A stretch of DNA of 36,448 nt from an uncultured Candidatus Poseidoniales archaeon (GTDB lineage Archaea; Thermoplasmatota; Poseidoniia; Poseidoniales; Thalassarchaeaceae), in the NCBI GenBank assembly GCA_902573085.1, contig CACGHY010000011.1, forward strand, positions 1-36,448, read 5' to 3'. The notes under the pieces are model-generated. The model was not told where the DNA came from and did not search any database. It saw only the letters and a list, made by a program, of their open reading frames with translations. Of this stretch, positions 9,101-16,487 are shown in pieces. Every line of letters starts with the position of its first letter. The stretch's first letter is position 1. The position numbers and the translations under genes were made by a program.

Positions 9101-9964
9101 GGCTGGACCGATGCCTCCGCAGGCTACGCCCATCCTCTGTTTCATGCTGCTAAGAGGCGTAACTGCGATGGGGACGAGGATAGCATAATGATGTTAATGG
9201 ATGGATTACTGAATTTCACTCAAACTATCTTACCTGCAAACAGGGGAGGCAGGATGGATGCACCACTAGTCCTGACGACCCGTCTTAACCCCAGTGAAAT
9301 AGACAAGGAGGCTTTGAACGTGGATTGCGCTTGGTTCTACACCAGAGATTTCTTCGAGTCAACTCTAAGCCAGCCCCATCCAAAGGAAATCAGGGGCCTA
9401 ATGGACATTGTGGAGGATCGGCTTGGCATGATTGGTGAGATTAGGGGCTACGGATGGACTCACGATTCTGGACCACTGGATGCGGGTCCGGAAAATTCCT
9501 CCTACAAGACATTAGTAACGATGAAGGACAAGTTAGACAGTCAGCTGAGTCTAGGAAAGGTTCTACGTCCGGTTTCTGCAGAAAGGGTTGCTAAGCAGGT
9601 AATCGAATCACACTTCCTACCCGACATGAGGGGAAATCTGATGGCATACACAAGACAAAAAATAAGGTGTGTGAAGTGTGGAGAATCCTATCGGAGAATG
9701 CCTCTGGCAGGGAAGTGCATCAAGAATAAGCCGGCATCTGGGGGATTCTCGGGAGGAGAGTTGGATTCATGCTGCGGAGGGAACGTCGTACTGACTGTCT
9801 CTGAGGGCGCTGTCAGGAAGTACATCCAGATAACAGAGGACATTATGAGTGAATTCGGGATAGATGACTACACAAAGCATAGAGTTGGGTGGATGTCTTC
9901 GAGCGTGGACTCGTTGTTCAACAATGACAAGGTTACCGTGATGACCCTGGAGGACTTCATTTAA
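6131..9964 (+). CDS. polC: DNA polymerase D large subunit DP2
   Basis: Catalytic large subunit of the archaeal D-family replicative DNA polymerase, which works with the small exonuclease subunit DP1 (not in this window). The N-terminus has the family-typical stretch YESLDKEIEEAYTIAAEAKK and VEIPRA-like IEIPRASDLASRTEKLL. The catalytic double-psi-barrel signature NCDGDEDSIMMLMDGLLNF is near residue 1013, supplying the DxD metal ligands. Two cysteine clusters are visible: CQKCG near residue 774, and CVKCGE near 1180 followed by CCGG. With the ATG at 6131 the protein is 1277 residues, close to the usual 1250-1270, so there is no intein, unlike some Thermococcales versions. In-frame ATGs also exist at 6032 and 5990; these would add 33 or 47 residues before the conserved start. 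The 3' end overlaps the convergent flaK gene by 8 bases. Confidence 0.97.
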   Translation: MFKNIRAEELDTERLENERSNYYESLDKEIEEAYTIAAEAKKKGLDFSESIEIPRASDLASRTEKLLEDPYLYVDPDKKSKRRLKIEGQLRELLHEHDRETAAIMIAIHVTKEMHSATGDRRRAIDSGLRVGLAVLTEAVLVAPLDGIGEVRIMSNSDGSEFLSIDFCGPIRAAGGTAQALGVLIGDILRREIGVGRYIPTVPEVERVKEEFGLYRANLQFKPEPEETDLIVRECPVMINGEETERMECAGYKEVRNIINENGSFRTRVRGGVMLVIAEGLCLKAPKIRSHTERLRVPGWDFISKFADKKKGGESETAELKSRVLEKEGRYMEDVIAGRPVFGEPREPGGFRLRYGRSRATGLAAAGLNPITMEALGGFLSVGTQMKIEGPGKACAVTPCVDIDGPTVLLRNGEFVRVRDQEEWKRCEGDLVSIWDAGEILLGYGEFLENNKPLSPSSYSIDWWSVDLADSIDSHEKIESFSKIIGVKAGKLPPGMPFNGAINRGGESRFERSLRRRGWISYLKSLDLSWDKVKQICERFGTAVPPPWNLWWSDLPIQFLPRLADEIVSNGKIEESSLRIEKSVEGWPYSFDNDSIGVEDPILGEWPRWTEVYRHGLVKSSLMTLGLVHRHEGSDIVIPLHWEGLLDGLGLREADGRVIIRREVDSLVSQAVVKVSDLLNSEISEGGQKRDFDDYLVDRSLSLVRKVSELPRWEDSVPCRIGARMGRPEKSGVREMSPMVHSLFPIGENGGPQRLVSEASSRGVIRVTVGPRICQKCGRETPHVTCHHRPDPNEPIECGGRTLAGPSRNRRGRRKGEITAVNLGSILEVKRRKLGLDRIPSKIKAVKGLVSKDQAPEQIEKGVLRGLHGLSVFRDGTARFDMSDVPVTHFRPSEIGTPWKRLVELGYSHDHNGDPLKNDRQLLELLPQDFIPSRLASNHLLSTCSFVDDLLIRFYKMPAFYMAKNLEDIVGHIAIGLAPHTSGGVACRIIGWTDASAGYAHPLFHAAKRRNCDGDEDSIMMLMDGLLNFTQTILPANRGGRMDAPLVLTTRLNPSEIDKEALNVDCAWFYTRDFFESTLSQPHPKEIRGLMDIVEDRLGMIGEIRGYGWTHDSGPLDAGPENSSYKTLVTMKDKLDSQLSLGKVLRPVSAERVAKQVIESHFLPDMRGNLMAYTRQKIRCVKCGESYRRMPLAGKCIKNKPASGGFSGGELDSCCGGNVVLTVSEGAVRKYIQITEDIMSEFGIDDYTKHRVGWMSSSVDSLFNNDKVTVMTLEDFI

Positions 9965-10949
9965 TCAGATATGAAAGAGGATCTCCAAGCAGGAGCATTG
10001 GGAGAATTGCCAGGAATAGGTAGACTAGAAATGGATGTTTAGTGGTTATCCAGACATTGTCCAATCCTAATTCCTCCAGAAGATCGAACTGCTCGCTCTC
10101 GTCTTGGTCATTTGAAATTCTCCTAGAGGGAAGGATCCGATCTACTGCAGTAATCTCTCCATTTTTCTCAATGGCTTCGGTTAGAATCCAAGATTGGTAT
10201 GATGCAGAATCTGGAGCTTCCTTAAGCTCTGAGATTCTTCTCTTCGTGGCGTGCCACGCCATCTTGACATCTGATGGTGAGGAAATGTTCCCCCTCGCAG
10301 CGTTTTGGATGAATATTATTGGTGGTGCGACCAGGAATGCAGATGCGGCCCATATGAAGAGGACCATGGATGGAGGCATTCGGAATAGAGGATCTTCTAC
10401 TAAAGGGTACATTTGATCGGGTACGAATGACCACGAGGGGAATACTAGAGTTACAATAATCAGCGCCTTTACATCGGCCCCTCCTTGAATTAGCCCTATC
10501 CTCCACGAACCATAGAAAATTACTGAGGTCAGGAGCGCACCGTTCATGCTCCACCAGAGGCTTGTTCGCTTCGATTCATCGCCCAGCACCAAATCAATGA
10601 AATTTGTATCCGAGTAGACCTTCGCTCCGTACAAGATTCCAACTAGACCTAGCGCATATGCTATCGATAGTAGTACCTGTTTCTTATCCCAGTCTCTGAA
10701 ATCTCTTGGATTTGGAGGGTCAGAGAAGCATAAAGAGAAGACTGCCACCAACGAAAAAACCATGCAGAAGTTGGCTATACCCATGTTCTCGGATGCCATC
10801 TCTAGCAAGAGGATGAGTACAACGGGAGCAGACCATTTGATCCAGTGTCTGTCCCTTACTGACAATGTCTCGAAGTCTGAACGTGCTGCAACGGCCATGA
10901 AGATAGTAAGGATCGAGATTCTCAGGGTGGACAGGAGAGGGTCGGCCAC
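9957..10949 (-). CDS. flaK: prearchaellin peptidase (FlaK/PibD-like, family A24)
   Basis: A 330-residue membrane aspartic protease predicted to remove the class III signal peptide from archaellins before assembly. Both catalytic Asp motifs are present: ARSDFETLSVRDRHW after the first membrane segment (Asp near residue 25) and the GxGD-type motif QGGADVKALI (Asp near residue 159). Around six hydrophobic segments are visible (about 8-22, 41-75, 93-110, 136-155, 190-220, 310-328). Between the last two lies a charged cytoplasmic stretch of about 80 residues, making the protein longer than the minimal 230-residue FlaK. It starts with GTG, 45 bases after flaJ, and closes the archaellum cluster. The location with fla genes favours archaellin over type IV pilin processing. 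Confidence 0.88.
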   Translation of the reverse strand: MADPLLSTLRISILTIFMAVAARSDFETLSVRDRHWIKWSAPVVLILLLEMASENMGIANFCMVFSLVAVFSLCFSDPPNPRDFRDWDKKQVLLSIAYALGLVGILYGAKVYSDTNFIDLVLGDESKRTSLWWSMNGALLTSVIFYGSWRIGLIQGGADVKALIIVTLVFPSWSFVPDQMYPLVEDPLFRMPPSMVLFIWAASAFLVAPPIIFIQNAARGNISSPSDVKMAWHATKRRISELKEAPDSASYQSWILTEAIEKNGEITAVDRILPSRRISNDQDESEQFDLLEELGLDNVWITTKHPFLVYLFLAILPMLLLGDPLSYLIK

Positions 10950-10994
10950 AACTGCTGGTACACGCCGAACGGCATCAAATCTTCTGCGCTGCCG

Positions 10995-12797
10995 CTATGC
11001 CCCTGACTGGAACAGACCCACGGACTGGTCCAGGATCCAAGCGCTGAAGAAGTTCGCAATGCCTGCCACCCACATCATCTGGATCATCTGTCCAAGTACC
11101 AGTGTAGTCCCGCCCCCCCTGATCCTAGCGGTGATGAGACCGAGAATGACAATCGAGATGACGATGAGGAACGAACCCATGTATTGGAAGACTCGGATAT
11201 TCTGATCAATCCCTCCAGTCTCGGACAAAGCCGGTAGGGCTACGCCTACGCCTCCGGATGCGGTGCCGACATCTCCCGCTCCATCGACTAGTCCCTGAGC
11301 CACCTGAGCTATCGTCTCACCAAGACCGGCGATAATCGACGTAGTGATGTTGAGCGCGATGATCATTGCGATCAGTAGACCATAGGAGACGCTCCTCATC
11401 ACGTTGGCAGATATCTGTCTCCTCTGCCTAAGCCCAAGCAAACTGGTTGTACTCTGGGAGACCATGTCTCCAACCAGGCCAGCCTCGCCTGTGGAAGATG
11501 ATCCCTCGATGAATACCCTCGTGAACCTGGAAACGAGCATTGAATTGTTGTCGGCTGCGAACCAATCCCAAGAGTAGTCGCTGTCTATCCTCATGGACAG
11601 CCTCTTCTCGAGATTGGAGATTGAGTCGTCTAGGGCTCCGAAATCGATACCCGATAGTGCTTTTACCATGGCGCTAGGCTCTTGCGCTCTGGCCTGCGCG
11701 GTTCCCCCGAAGGCTCGGATGAACTCTGGAAAGGCGTCGTCCCTCCTTCTCACTCTCGCCTCCTCCTGGAGAGTTAGTAGGGCCGGTGCAAGCAGTGGCG
11801 ACATCATGGCCGCAATCACCAGAAGTCCGAAGTAATTCCACTGTTCGAACAGGATATCCGTCCCGTAGAGAATGAAGACTACAGAGACGATCACGACCAT
11901 TATCGTACCGAGTATGCCGGCAAAGATCCACGCTCGGCGCATGTCGATCGCCTGTTCTGTGTTGAATCCGTGTTTGGCAAAGAGGTCCTCGTCCGGAATA
12001 ACCAGAGTAAATAGGTACCATGCTCCTATTTGTAGTAGAGCGAAGAGAGTCCCTGTGAGGAGGACCCACCTCGCCCTGATTATAACCTCGAACGGATTCG
12101 AGGTCTCTGCTCCAGTCTGGAAGAGAATTAGGTGGAGGCCAGAAACCACTAGCAGGAGAAGCCCGGTTGTAGTTAGGGACACGAAGGTCTCCCTCAGAGT
12201 GTCCAACTGCTCGAGCCTAGCATCGTAGATTGTGGTGTAGGCCTGCTCGAAGGTCTCGTTCTCGCTGGAGAAGAACTCCCCGATTGGTTGCCCCACCTCC
12301 ACGGAGAAGGCCATCCTGTCCAGGAAGTCGCTCCATATAGCCGATGGGCTCTGTCTTCCGACTATTCTTGCTGCCTCTGGGAGGTTAGTGTGCCATTTAG
12401 TGACTAGCGTCTCTATCGCCTGGATCTCTTTGGCCAGTGCTCCGTAGTCACCCATTTCCTTCAGTACGTCGAACATCCCCTTCTCAGCCGACTCTCCCAT
12501 GGAAAGAATCCCCATCCTCGTCATGAACATGTGCATATCTTGCTCTATCTGGATTGCCTCTGCTGAAACCTGGGCCACCGGATAAGCAAGGGTGCCGGCA
12601 AATGCCAGAATCGGGAATAAGAGGATCATGAGCACCGCGGAAAGTCCCGTGATGACGTCACTCACAGTATACCAAACGGCAATACCGGCGACTAGGCCCA
12701 CGAGTGAAACTGGCAGTGCGAAGAAGAGTAGGTAATTCCTGAACGGCATTCCCAGTCGCAGGAGTGCGATCTCCCACGTGCTCGCCTTGTCCTCCAT
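10995..12797 (-). CDS. flaJ: archaellum assembly membrane protein FlaJ (ArlJ)
   Basis: Polytopic membrane platform of the archaellum motor, related to the T2SSF/GspF family, on which the FlaI ATPase acts to assemble and rotate the filament. At 600 residues it has the expected length. Hydrophobic segments occur at both ends (about 20-70 and the last 120 residues) and in the middle (about 205-345), around two cytoplasmic helical domains such as EEARVRRRDDAFPEFIRAFGGTAQAR, typical of FlaJ. The ATG start is 12 bases after the flaI stop codon, so flaI and flaJ are translated together. The order FlaH-FlaI-FlaJ, conserved across archaea, supports the assignment. Confidence 0.93.
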   Translation of the reverse strand: MEDKASTWEIALLRLGMPFRNYLLFFALPVSLVGLVAGIAVWYTVSDVITGLSAVLMILLFPILAFAGTLAYPVAQVSAEAIQIEQDMHMFMTRMGILSMGESAEKGMFDVLKEMGDYGALAKEIQAIETLVTKWHTNLPEAARIVGRQSPSAIWSDFLDRMAFSVEVGQPIGEFFSSENETFEQAYTTIYDARLEQLDTLRETFVSLTTTGLLLLVVSGLHLILFQTGAETSNPFEVIIRARWVLLTGTLFALLQIGAWYLFTLVIPDEDLFAKHGFNTEQAIDMRRAWIFAGILGTIMVVIVSVVFILYGTDILFEQWNYFGLLVIAAMMSPLLAPALLTLQEEARVRRRDDAFPEFIRAFGGTAQARAQEPSAMVKALSGIDFGALDDSISNLEKRLSMRIDSDYSWDWFAADNNSMLVSRFTRVFIEGSSSTGEAGLVGDMVSQSTTSLLGLRQRRQISANVMRSVSYGLLIAMIIALNITTSIIAGLGETIAQVAQGLVDGAGDVGTASGGVGVALPALSETGGIDQNIRVFQYMGSFLIVISIVILGLITARIRGGGTTLVLGQMIQMMWVAGIANFFSAWILDQSVGLFQSGA

Positions 12798-12809
12798 TTG
12801 GGATCCATC

Positions 12810-14222
12810 CTAGTGATTGACTCCAGTCCAAGTCTCCAGTGCGGATGCGAACCTGTCCCAGCCCTCTTTGTAGTACACGTCAAGGAGGTCGAAAACGTCA
12901 TCATAGTGCGTGAGGTCCCTGTCGCACATCCTCTGGATCGCCTCGGTCCTTCTCTGTAGCTCGTCGTAGATGTCTCGCTTGCTCCGGAATCCCATCCTCG
13001 GTGCAATCTTGTTCTCCAGCATGTCCGACTGGAACATCCCTCTGAAGTAGACCTCGTCGGCCACAGGGTCCCACTCGAACATGTTCCTGGTTAGGATGCC
13101 GTCAGCAGTCTTGTCGAATCCAATCACCTCGCTGACACCGGTGATCCTCCTGGCTATACCCCCTCCTGGGGCTTCGACTACTTCCTGGAAGATTGCGAAG
13201 TTCAGGTTGTCGAAGAATCGGGCTGGGACGTTGATTGGGTCTCCTGTGAATCTCTGGATTAGCTTGACTATGTTGGAGGCGTGGAAGGTACCGACCACGG
13301 GGTGCCCTGTCTGCATGGCTTGGAAGGCGATTGCGCCCTCTACTCCCCTGATCTCCCCTATGATGATGTATCGAGGCCTGGATCTTAGTGCTGCTTTCAG
13401 CAGGTCGAACATCTCTACTCGGGAGTCCTCGTTTTTCGAGTCCCTTGTGATTAGCCTCTGCCAGATCGTATGGGCCACCTTGACCTCAGGGGTGTCCTCA
13501 GCGGTGTATATCTTGACGTTGTGGTCGATGAATGGAAGGACTGCGTTGAGGGTTGTGGTCTTTCCAGATGCCGTCTCCCCTGATACTAGCATCGACATCC
13601 CCGATTCCAGACCTAGCCAGATGTATGCTGCCATCTGTGCGGATAACGTCTTCCACTTGATCAATTGGATTATCGAAATCGTCTCCTCGGCGAACTTCCT
13701 GATTGTGAAAGAAGAGCCTTGAATGGATACGTCGTCACTGTAGATTATGTTGATTCTGGACCCATCCAGCAGAGCACCGTCGACGATCGGCTTGCTGTCT
13801 GATACCGGTCTGCCTATCCTCTCTGACATCGATCTAAGGTACTTGGTGAGCAGTTCCTGATCCCTGAAGGCTATGTTCGACGTGAGCATGGGGAAGACTT
13901 TGTGGTCCATGTTGATTCTGGACAGTCCTATCGAGTGTATATCCTCAAGCATCTCGTCTGCTAGAAGGGTCTCCAGTGGACCGTTGTTCACGAGGTCCCT
14001 AACCACCACGTACTTGAGCCGGTCGAGTTGCTCGGGCGTGACTTTGATCGGAGCCTCTCCCATCCCGATTAGTTCTCTGGCCTGATTCACAACTGGGTTC
14101 GAAAGAAGGGACGAAGAGGTGGTGGTGGTCATCTCATCCATCATTTCGTGAATCATCGCGATGAATTCCTCGTCATTGTCGAATCTCTCCTTCTGTGGGG
14201 CGTCTCTAAGGAGCCTTTCCAC
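12810..14222 (-). CDS. flaI: archaellum motor ATPase FlaI (ArlI), main reading frame
   Basis: Secretion-superfamily hexameric ATPase that powers archaellin assembly and rotation together with FlaJ. Counting from the GTG at 14222, the Walker A motif GETASGKT is at residues 215-222, the Walker B region RPRYIIIGEIRG ends with Glu near 290, and the His-box-like TGHPVVGTFHA is near 305-315. The Asp box IYTAEDTPEV is intact. The open frame of 470 residues lacks the usual N-terminal domain. That domain is present just upstream in another frame (14311-14559), ending at a run of eight G (plus strand). With one base fewer there, a continuous 582-residue FlaI would read through. The real gene is therefore 12810-14559, interrupted by a frameshift; an internal GTG start giving a functional short form is possible but less likely. 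Confidence 0.93.
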   Translation of the reverse strand: MERLLRDAPQKERFDNDEEFIAMIHEMMDEMTTTTSSSLLSNPVVNQARELIGMGEAPIKVTPEQLDRLKYVVVRDLVNNGPLETLLADEMLEDIHSIGLSRINMDHKVFPMLTSNIAFRDQELLTKYLRSMSERIGRPVSDSKPIVDGALLDGSRINIIYSDDVSIQGSSFTIRKFAEETISIIQLIKWKTLSAQMAAYIWLGLESGMSMLVSGETASGKTTTLNAVLPFIDHNVKIYTAEDTPEVKVAHTIWQRLITRDSKNEDSRVEMFDLLKAALRSRPRYIIIGEIRGVEGAIAFQAMQTGHPVVGTFHASNIVKLIQRFTGDPINVPARFFDNLNFAIFQEVVEAPGGGIARRITGVSEVIGFDKTADGILTRNMFEWDPVADEVYFRGMFQSDMLENKIAPRMGFRSKRDIYDELQRRTEAIQRMCDRDLTHYDDVFDLLDVYYKEGWDRFASALETWTGVNH

Positions 14223-14559
14223 GATACTGTCCCTGATATCGTCCTCCTCTTCTGTTATGGTCGGCTCTAGCCCGAACCAGAATGTGTTCCCCGCTCCCTC
14301 GGCACCCTCCGGGGGGGGAGTAAACGTGCGCGAAGCATGGGGGCTTTGTGGCGTAAATCAGGTTACGAGGGCTGACGCTCTTCGCATCCCTGTCTAGAGG
14401 GCCGTAGTAAATCGGCCTGGAGCCATGTTCTGCCTCAAATTGCTCGACCCATTCTCGGATATGAGGGTACTCAGCCATGAGACCGCCGAGGTCGCCAGGC
14501 TCGATATTGAACTCTGGCTCTTTTGGTTCTTGTTCACCGGACTCTTGCTCTGTAACCAT
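14206..14559 (-). pseudogene. flaI: FlaI N-terminal domain, separated from the rest by a frameshift
   Basis: Residues 1-83 of this frame (to about 14311) are the missing N-terminus of FlaI: an acidic leader, then IREWVEQFEAEHG and NLIYATKPPCFAHVY, which fits the 'lIYP..d..f.HvY' segment at this place in archaeal FlaI proteins. Beyond the homopolymer the translation turns into a low-quality Arg/Gly-rich tail that runs to a stop at 14206, whereas the correct continuation (EGAEGAGNTFWFGLEPTI) is found one base out of phase and joins the main FlaI frame. The ATG at 14559 begins 10 bases after the flaH stop codon, in normal cluster spacing. The most likely cause is a homopolymer sequencing or assembly error; phase variation or programmed slippage is the alternative. 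Confidence 0.75.
14311..14318. other. flaI: G8 homopolymer causing the flaI frameshift
   Basis: Eight consecutive G on the plus strand (eight C in the flaI coding strand). Seven or ten would restore one open frame through the whole gene; eight puts the upstream and downstream halves out of phase. Confidence 0.85.
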
Positions 14560-14569
14560 TCAACCAACC

Positions 14570-15268
14570 TCATGCTACAGCTGTGATATCCACGATGAAT
14601 CCCATCTCGGGCATTACCTTCCAGCCGATTCGCTCTGTAACTGGTCCCGCCGCACGAAGGAACCGGGTTACGCTGACGGTCCTGACAAGTTGCCCACCGA
14701 CGACTGCGGTCATCATATCCAGCACGACTTCAGCGGAGTTCTTCATGTCCCTAAGAGTGCGTTCGTCCATCTCATCGGGATCGATCGTCAATATCAGCGT
14801 GCGCCCCTCTGATGTGAACTTCCGGAGAACACGCAAAAGGTCCTTGCTGGACATTTCATCTGGCATCAGCTCTGAGGCTCTGTCAACTATCACAACGTCT
14901 GCCTCTTTCGAGGCCGGTGACTCAAGTAGATTCAGCAGGCTTACTGTCTCTTCGGATTGTTCTGCAATAACGCCGAAGCTGGAAATAAGATGAAAGGAGC
15001 CCTCGTCTATCCTCTTGTCCATGAAGTACCCGATGCTGGAGACCTGCTCAAGCCAGCCCCTAGTGGTCAGCTCAGTGGTGTATAGAGACACTTTGACGTC
15101 GTTTGCCGTCATTCCGAATGACATTCTCTGGCCGATTATGCTCTTGCCCGATCCTATTCCCCCGCAAACAAGCATCAGTGCCCTGTTCGGGATAGCGGTT
15201 CCCATGCTCTGCCCCAGGCTGTCCTGGATGACTCCGAACTCGAAATTGTCCACGTTAGCTTGTGACAA
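14570..15268 (-). CDS. flaH: archaellum ATP-binding protein FlaH (ArlH)
   Basis: RecA/KaiC-like ATP-binding protein that forms the ring at the base of the archaellum motor with FlaI. Walker A is GGIGSGKS at residues 36-43 and the Walker B-type segment is EADVVIVDRASEL; the lack of a clear catalytic Glu after the Asp fits the weak or absent hydrolysis known for FlaH. The frame can extend to an ATG at 15325, but that overlaps flaG by about 70 bases. I prefer the TTG at 15268, which has GGAGGA at good spacing and gives 232 residues, close to the family norm; the GTG at 15253 is an alternative. It overlaps the flaG 3' end by 14 bases, indicating coupled translation. Confidence 0.9.
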   Translation of the reverse strand: MSQANVDNFEFGVIQDSLGQSMGTAIPNRALMLVCGGIGSGKSIIGQRMSFGMTANDVKVSLYTTELTTRGWLEQVSSIGYFMDKRIDEGSFHLISSFGVIAEQSEETVSLLNLLESPASKEADVVIVDRASELMPDEMSSKDLLRVLRKFTSEGRTLILTIDPDEMDERTLRDMKNSAEVVLDMMTAVVGGQLVRTVSVTRFLRAAGPVTERIGWKVMPEMGFIVDITAVA

Positions 15269-15734
15269 GTCTGACTTCCTCCGACACCGTGTGCGCTCCG
15301 GCGTACCCCGAAGCAGAGGATACAACCGTTATTGTAATTATGACATCATTGGTTCCCGTGTAGTCGAGGGTATTGGTGGTGTCGTCCACCGTGAACTGTA
15401 CCACATCGCCAGGAATCCATGTAGTAGAGCCATCTGCGACTGAGGCTGTAACGGATGTGGAATTGATAAACACCGCCACTGTATCGAGGTCTAGTCGGTT
15501 CTCACCGGAATTCTGCAAGTATAGTGTCGCGGTCTTCTCTGCATTGTCCCAAGCGACGTTGAGAGGGTCATTTAGCAGGGAAGCTCGGGTCCTGACGTCG
15601 GCAGCACTCTCCTTGCCCCTTTCTTCCAGTGCTGCGTCCATGTCGTCCCACGTTTCCAGTAAGACACCTGAGACCAGTCCCGCCACTATCAGTCCTGCGC
15701 AGAGCAGAATTATCTCTCCCGGTCCGTTTGCCAT
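15255..15734 (-). CDS. flaG: archaellum stator protein FlaG-like (ArlG)
   Basis: A 159-residue protein with one N-terminal membrane helix (IILLCAGLIVAGLVSGVLL, residues 8-26), then an acidic helix and a beta-rich outer domain. The topology and the opening sequence fit FlaG, which with FlaF anchors the archaellum motor to the cell envelope. The outer domain has NVAWDNAEKTATLYLQNSGE and DLDTVAVFINS, typical of the FlaF/FlaG beta-sandwich. A GAGG element lies at good distance before the ATG. It sits directly between flaF (9-base gap) and flaH. FlaF and FlaG are hard to tell apart by eye, so the G/F labels rest partly on gene order. Confidence 0.8.
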   Translation of the reverse strand: MANGPGEIILLCAGLIVAGLVSGVLLETWDDMDAALEERGKESAADVRTRASLLNDPLNVAWDNAEKTATLYLQNSGENRLDLDTVAVFINSTSVTASVADGSTTWIPGDVVQFTVDDTTNTLDYTGTNDVIITITVVSSASGYAGAHTVSEEVRLVTS

Positions 15735-15743
15735 TCGATTGCC

Positions 15744-16487
15744 TCAAGTTATTGTTACGGACTCCGCGTCGTTGTAGTCATATATAGCAAGGAAGGCTCG
15801 ATTTGGATCGGCTTCAATCGCAAAGCCGTGGACACTAGGGTCAAGAGCGAAGTCGTCTGTAGTTAGCGATTCTCCAGGGAATAGGTAGAGGTTGGGTCCG
15901 CTGTAATGGTTTACAAATGGTGCGAAAGGAAGGCCGGTCTCATTTTCTCCTGTATTCGAGAATGTCACGTAGATGTGAGATAGGTCGATAGACTCGGACC
16001 CGGAGTTGATGATGGAAATGTTGTTTTGATCATGTAGATCATCAATACTGACTTGGGCAGACGAGCCACCAGAAGGGCAGTCTACATCTCTGACCGCTAG
16101 CTCTGTGTAGCCATTTCCGGCTGATACTATTGTTACGCCGGTAATCTCCCCGGATCCACCTACTGAGATTGTGAATGTTAATCCGTTTCCTGTCGCTCCT
16201 GAAATGGTACAGATTTCAGCCACGTATGAGCTACCAGGATTGGATATTGACAGGGACTCCACGGGACCCGTGGACATCTCCTGATCGAATGCGGAGACTA
16301 TTTCCACCCGTGGCTCCGGAAGATCGTAATCTGAGTTTTTTATCGACTCGTTCACGCTGTCGACCAGTGAGACTGTGGCCAATCCGAAGATCATTATGAA
16401 AACGGTGCCGACGACCATCGCAGCTACGCTAGAACCTGACAATACCCCATCCCCCCTAGGGAGTCCCCTGGGCCCTCCAAGCCTCAA
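15744..16487 (-). CDS. flaF: archaellum stator protein FlaF-like (ArlF), with extra domain
   Basis: A 247-residue protein with a single N-terminal membrane helix (VAAMVVGTVFIMIFGLATVSL, residues 21-41), a short helical neck, and an extracytoplasmic beta domain ending in NNISIINSGSESIDLSHIYVTFSN and later strands. Position and topology fit FlaF, which binds the S-layer and FlaG. FlaF proteins are usually 130-170 residues. The excess here is an insert of roughly 70 residues (about 75-145) containing the Gly-rich GSGEITGVTIVSAGNGYTE and two Cys that could pair. The ATG at 16487 overlaps the preceding gene by 32 bases; a TTG at 16442, with a strong G-rich ribosome site and a 13-base gap, is an equally good start and would give 232 residues. 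Confidence 0.75.
   Translation of the reverse strand: MRLGGPRGLPRGDGVLSGSSVAAMVVGTVFIMIFGLATVSLVDSVNESIKNSDYDLPEPRVEIVSAFDQEMSTGPVESLSISNPGSSYVAEICTISGATGNGLTFTISVGGSGEITGVTIVSAGNGYTELAVRDVDCPSGGSSAQVSIDDLHDQNNISIINSGSESIDLSHIYVTFSNTGENETGLPFAPFVNHYSGPNLYLFPGESLTTDDFALDPSVHGFAIEADPNRAFLAIYDYNDAESVTIT

Noticed and set aside
6131-9964. Intein in the DNA polymerase D large subunit
   Set aside because: Protein length matches intein-free DP2, and the catalytic NCDGDED region is continuous.
14477-15443. Plus-strand open frames across flaH, flaG and neighbouring genes (also 10042-10416, 13081-13722, 18931-19575)
   Set aside because: They are antisense shadows of well-supported minus-strand genes and show no recognisable motifs.
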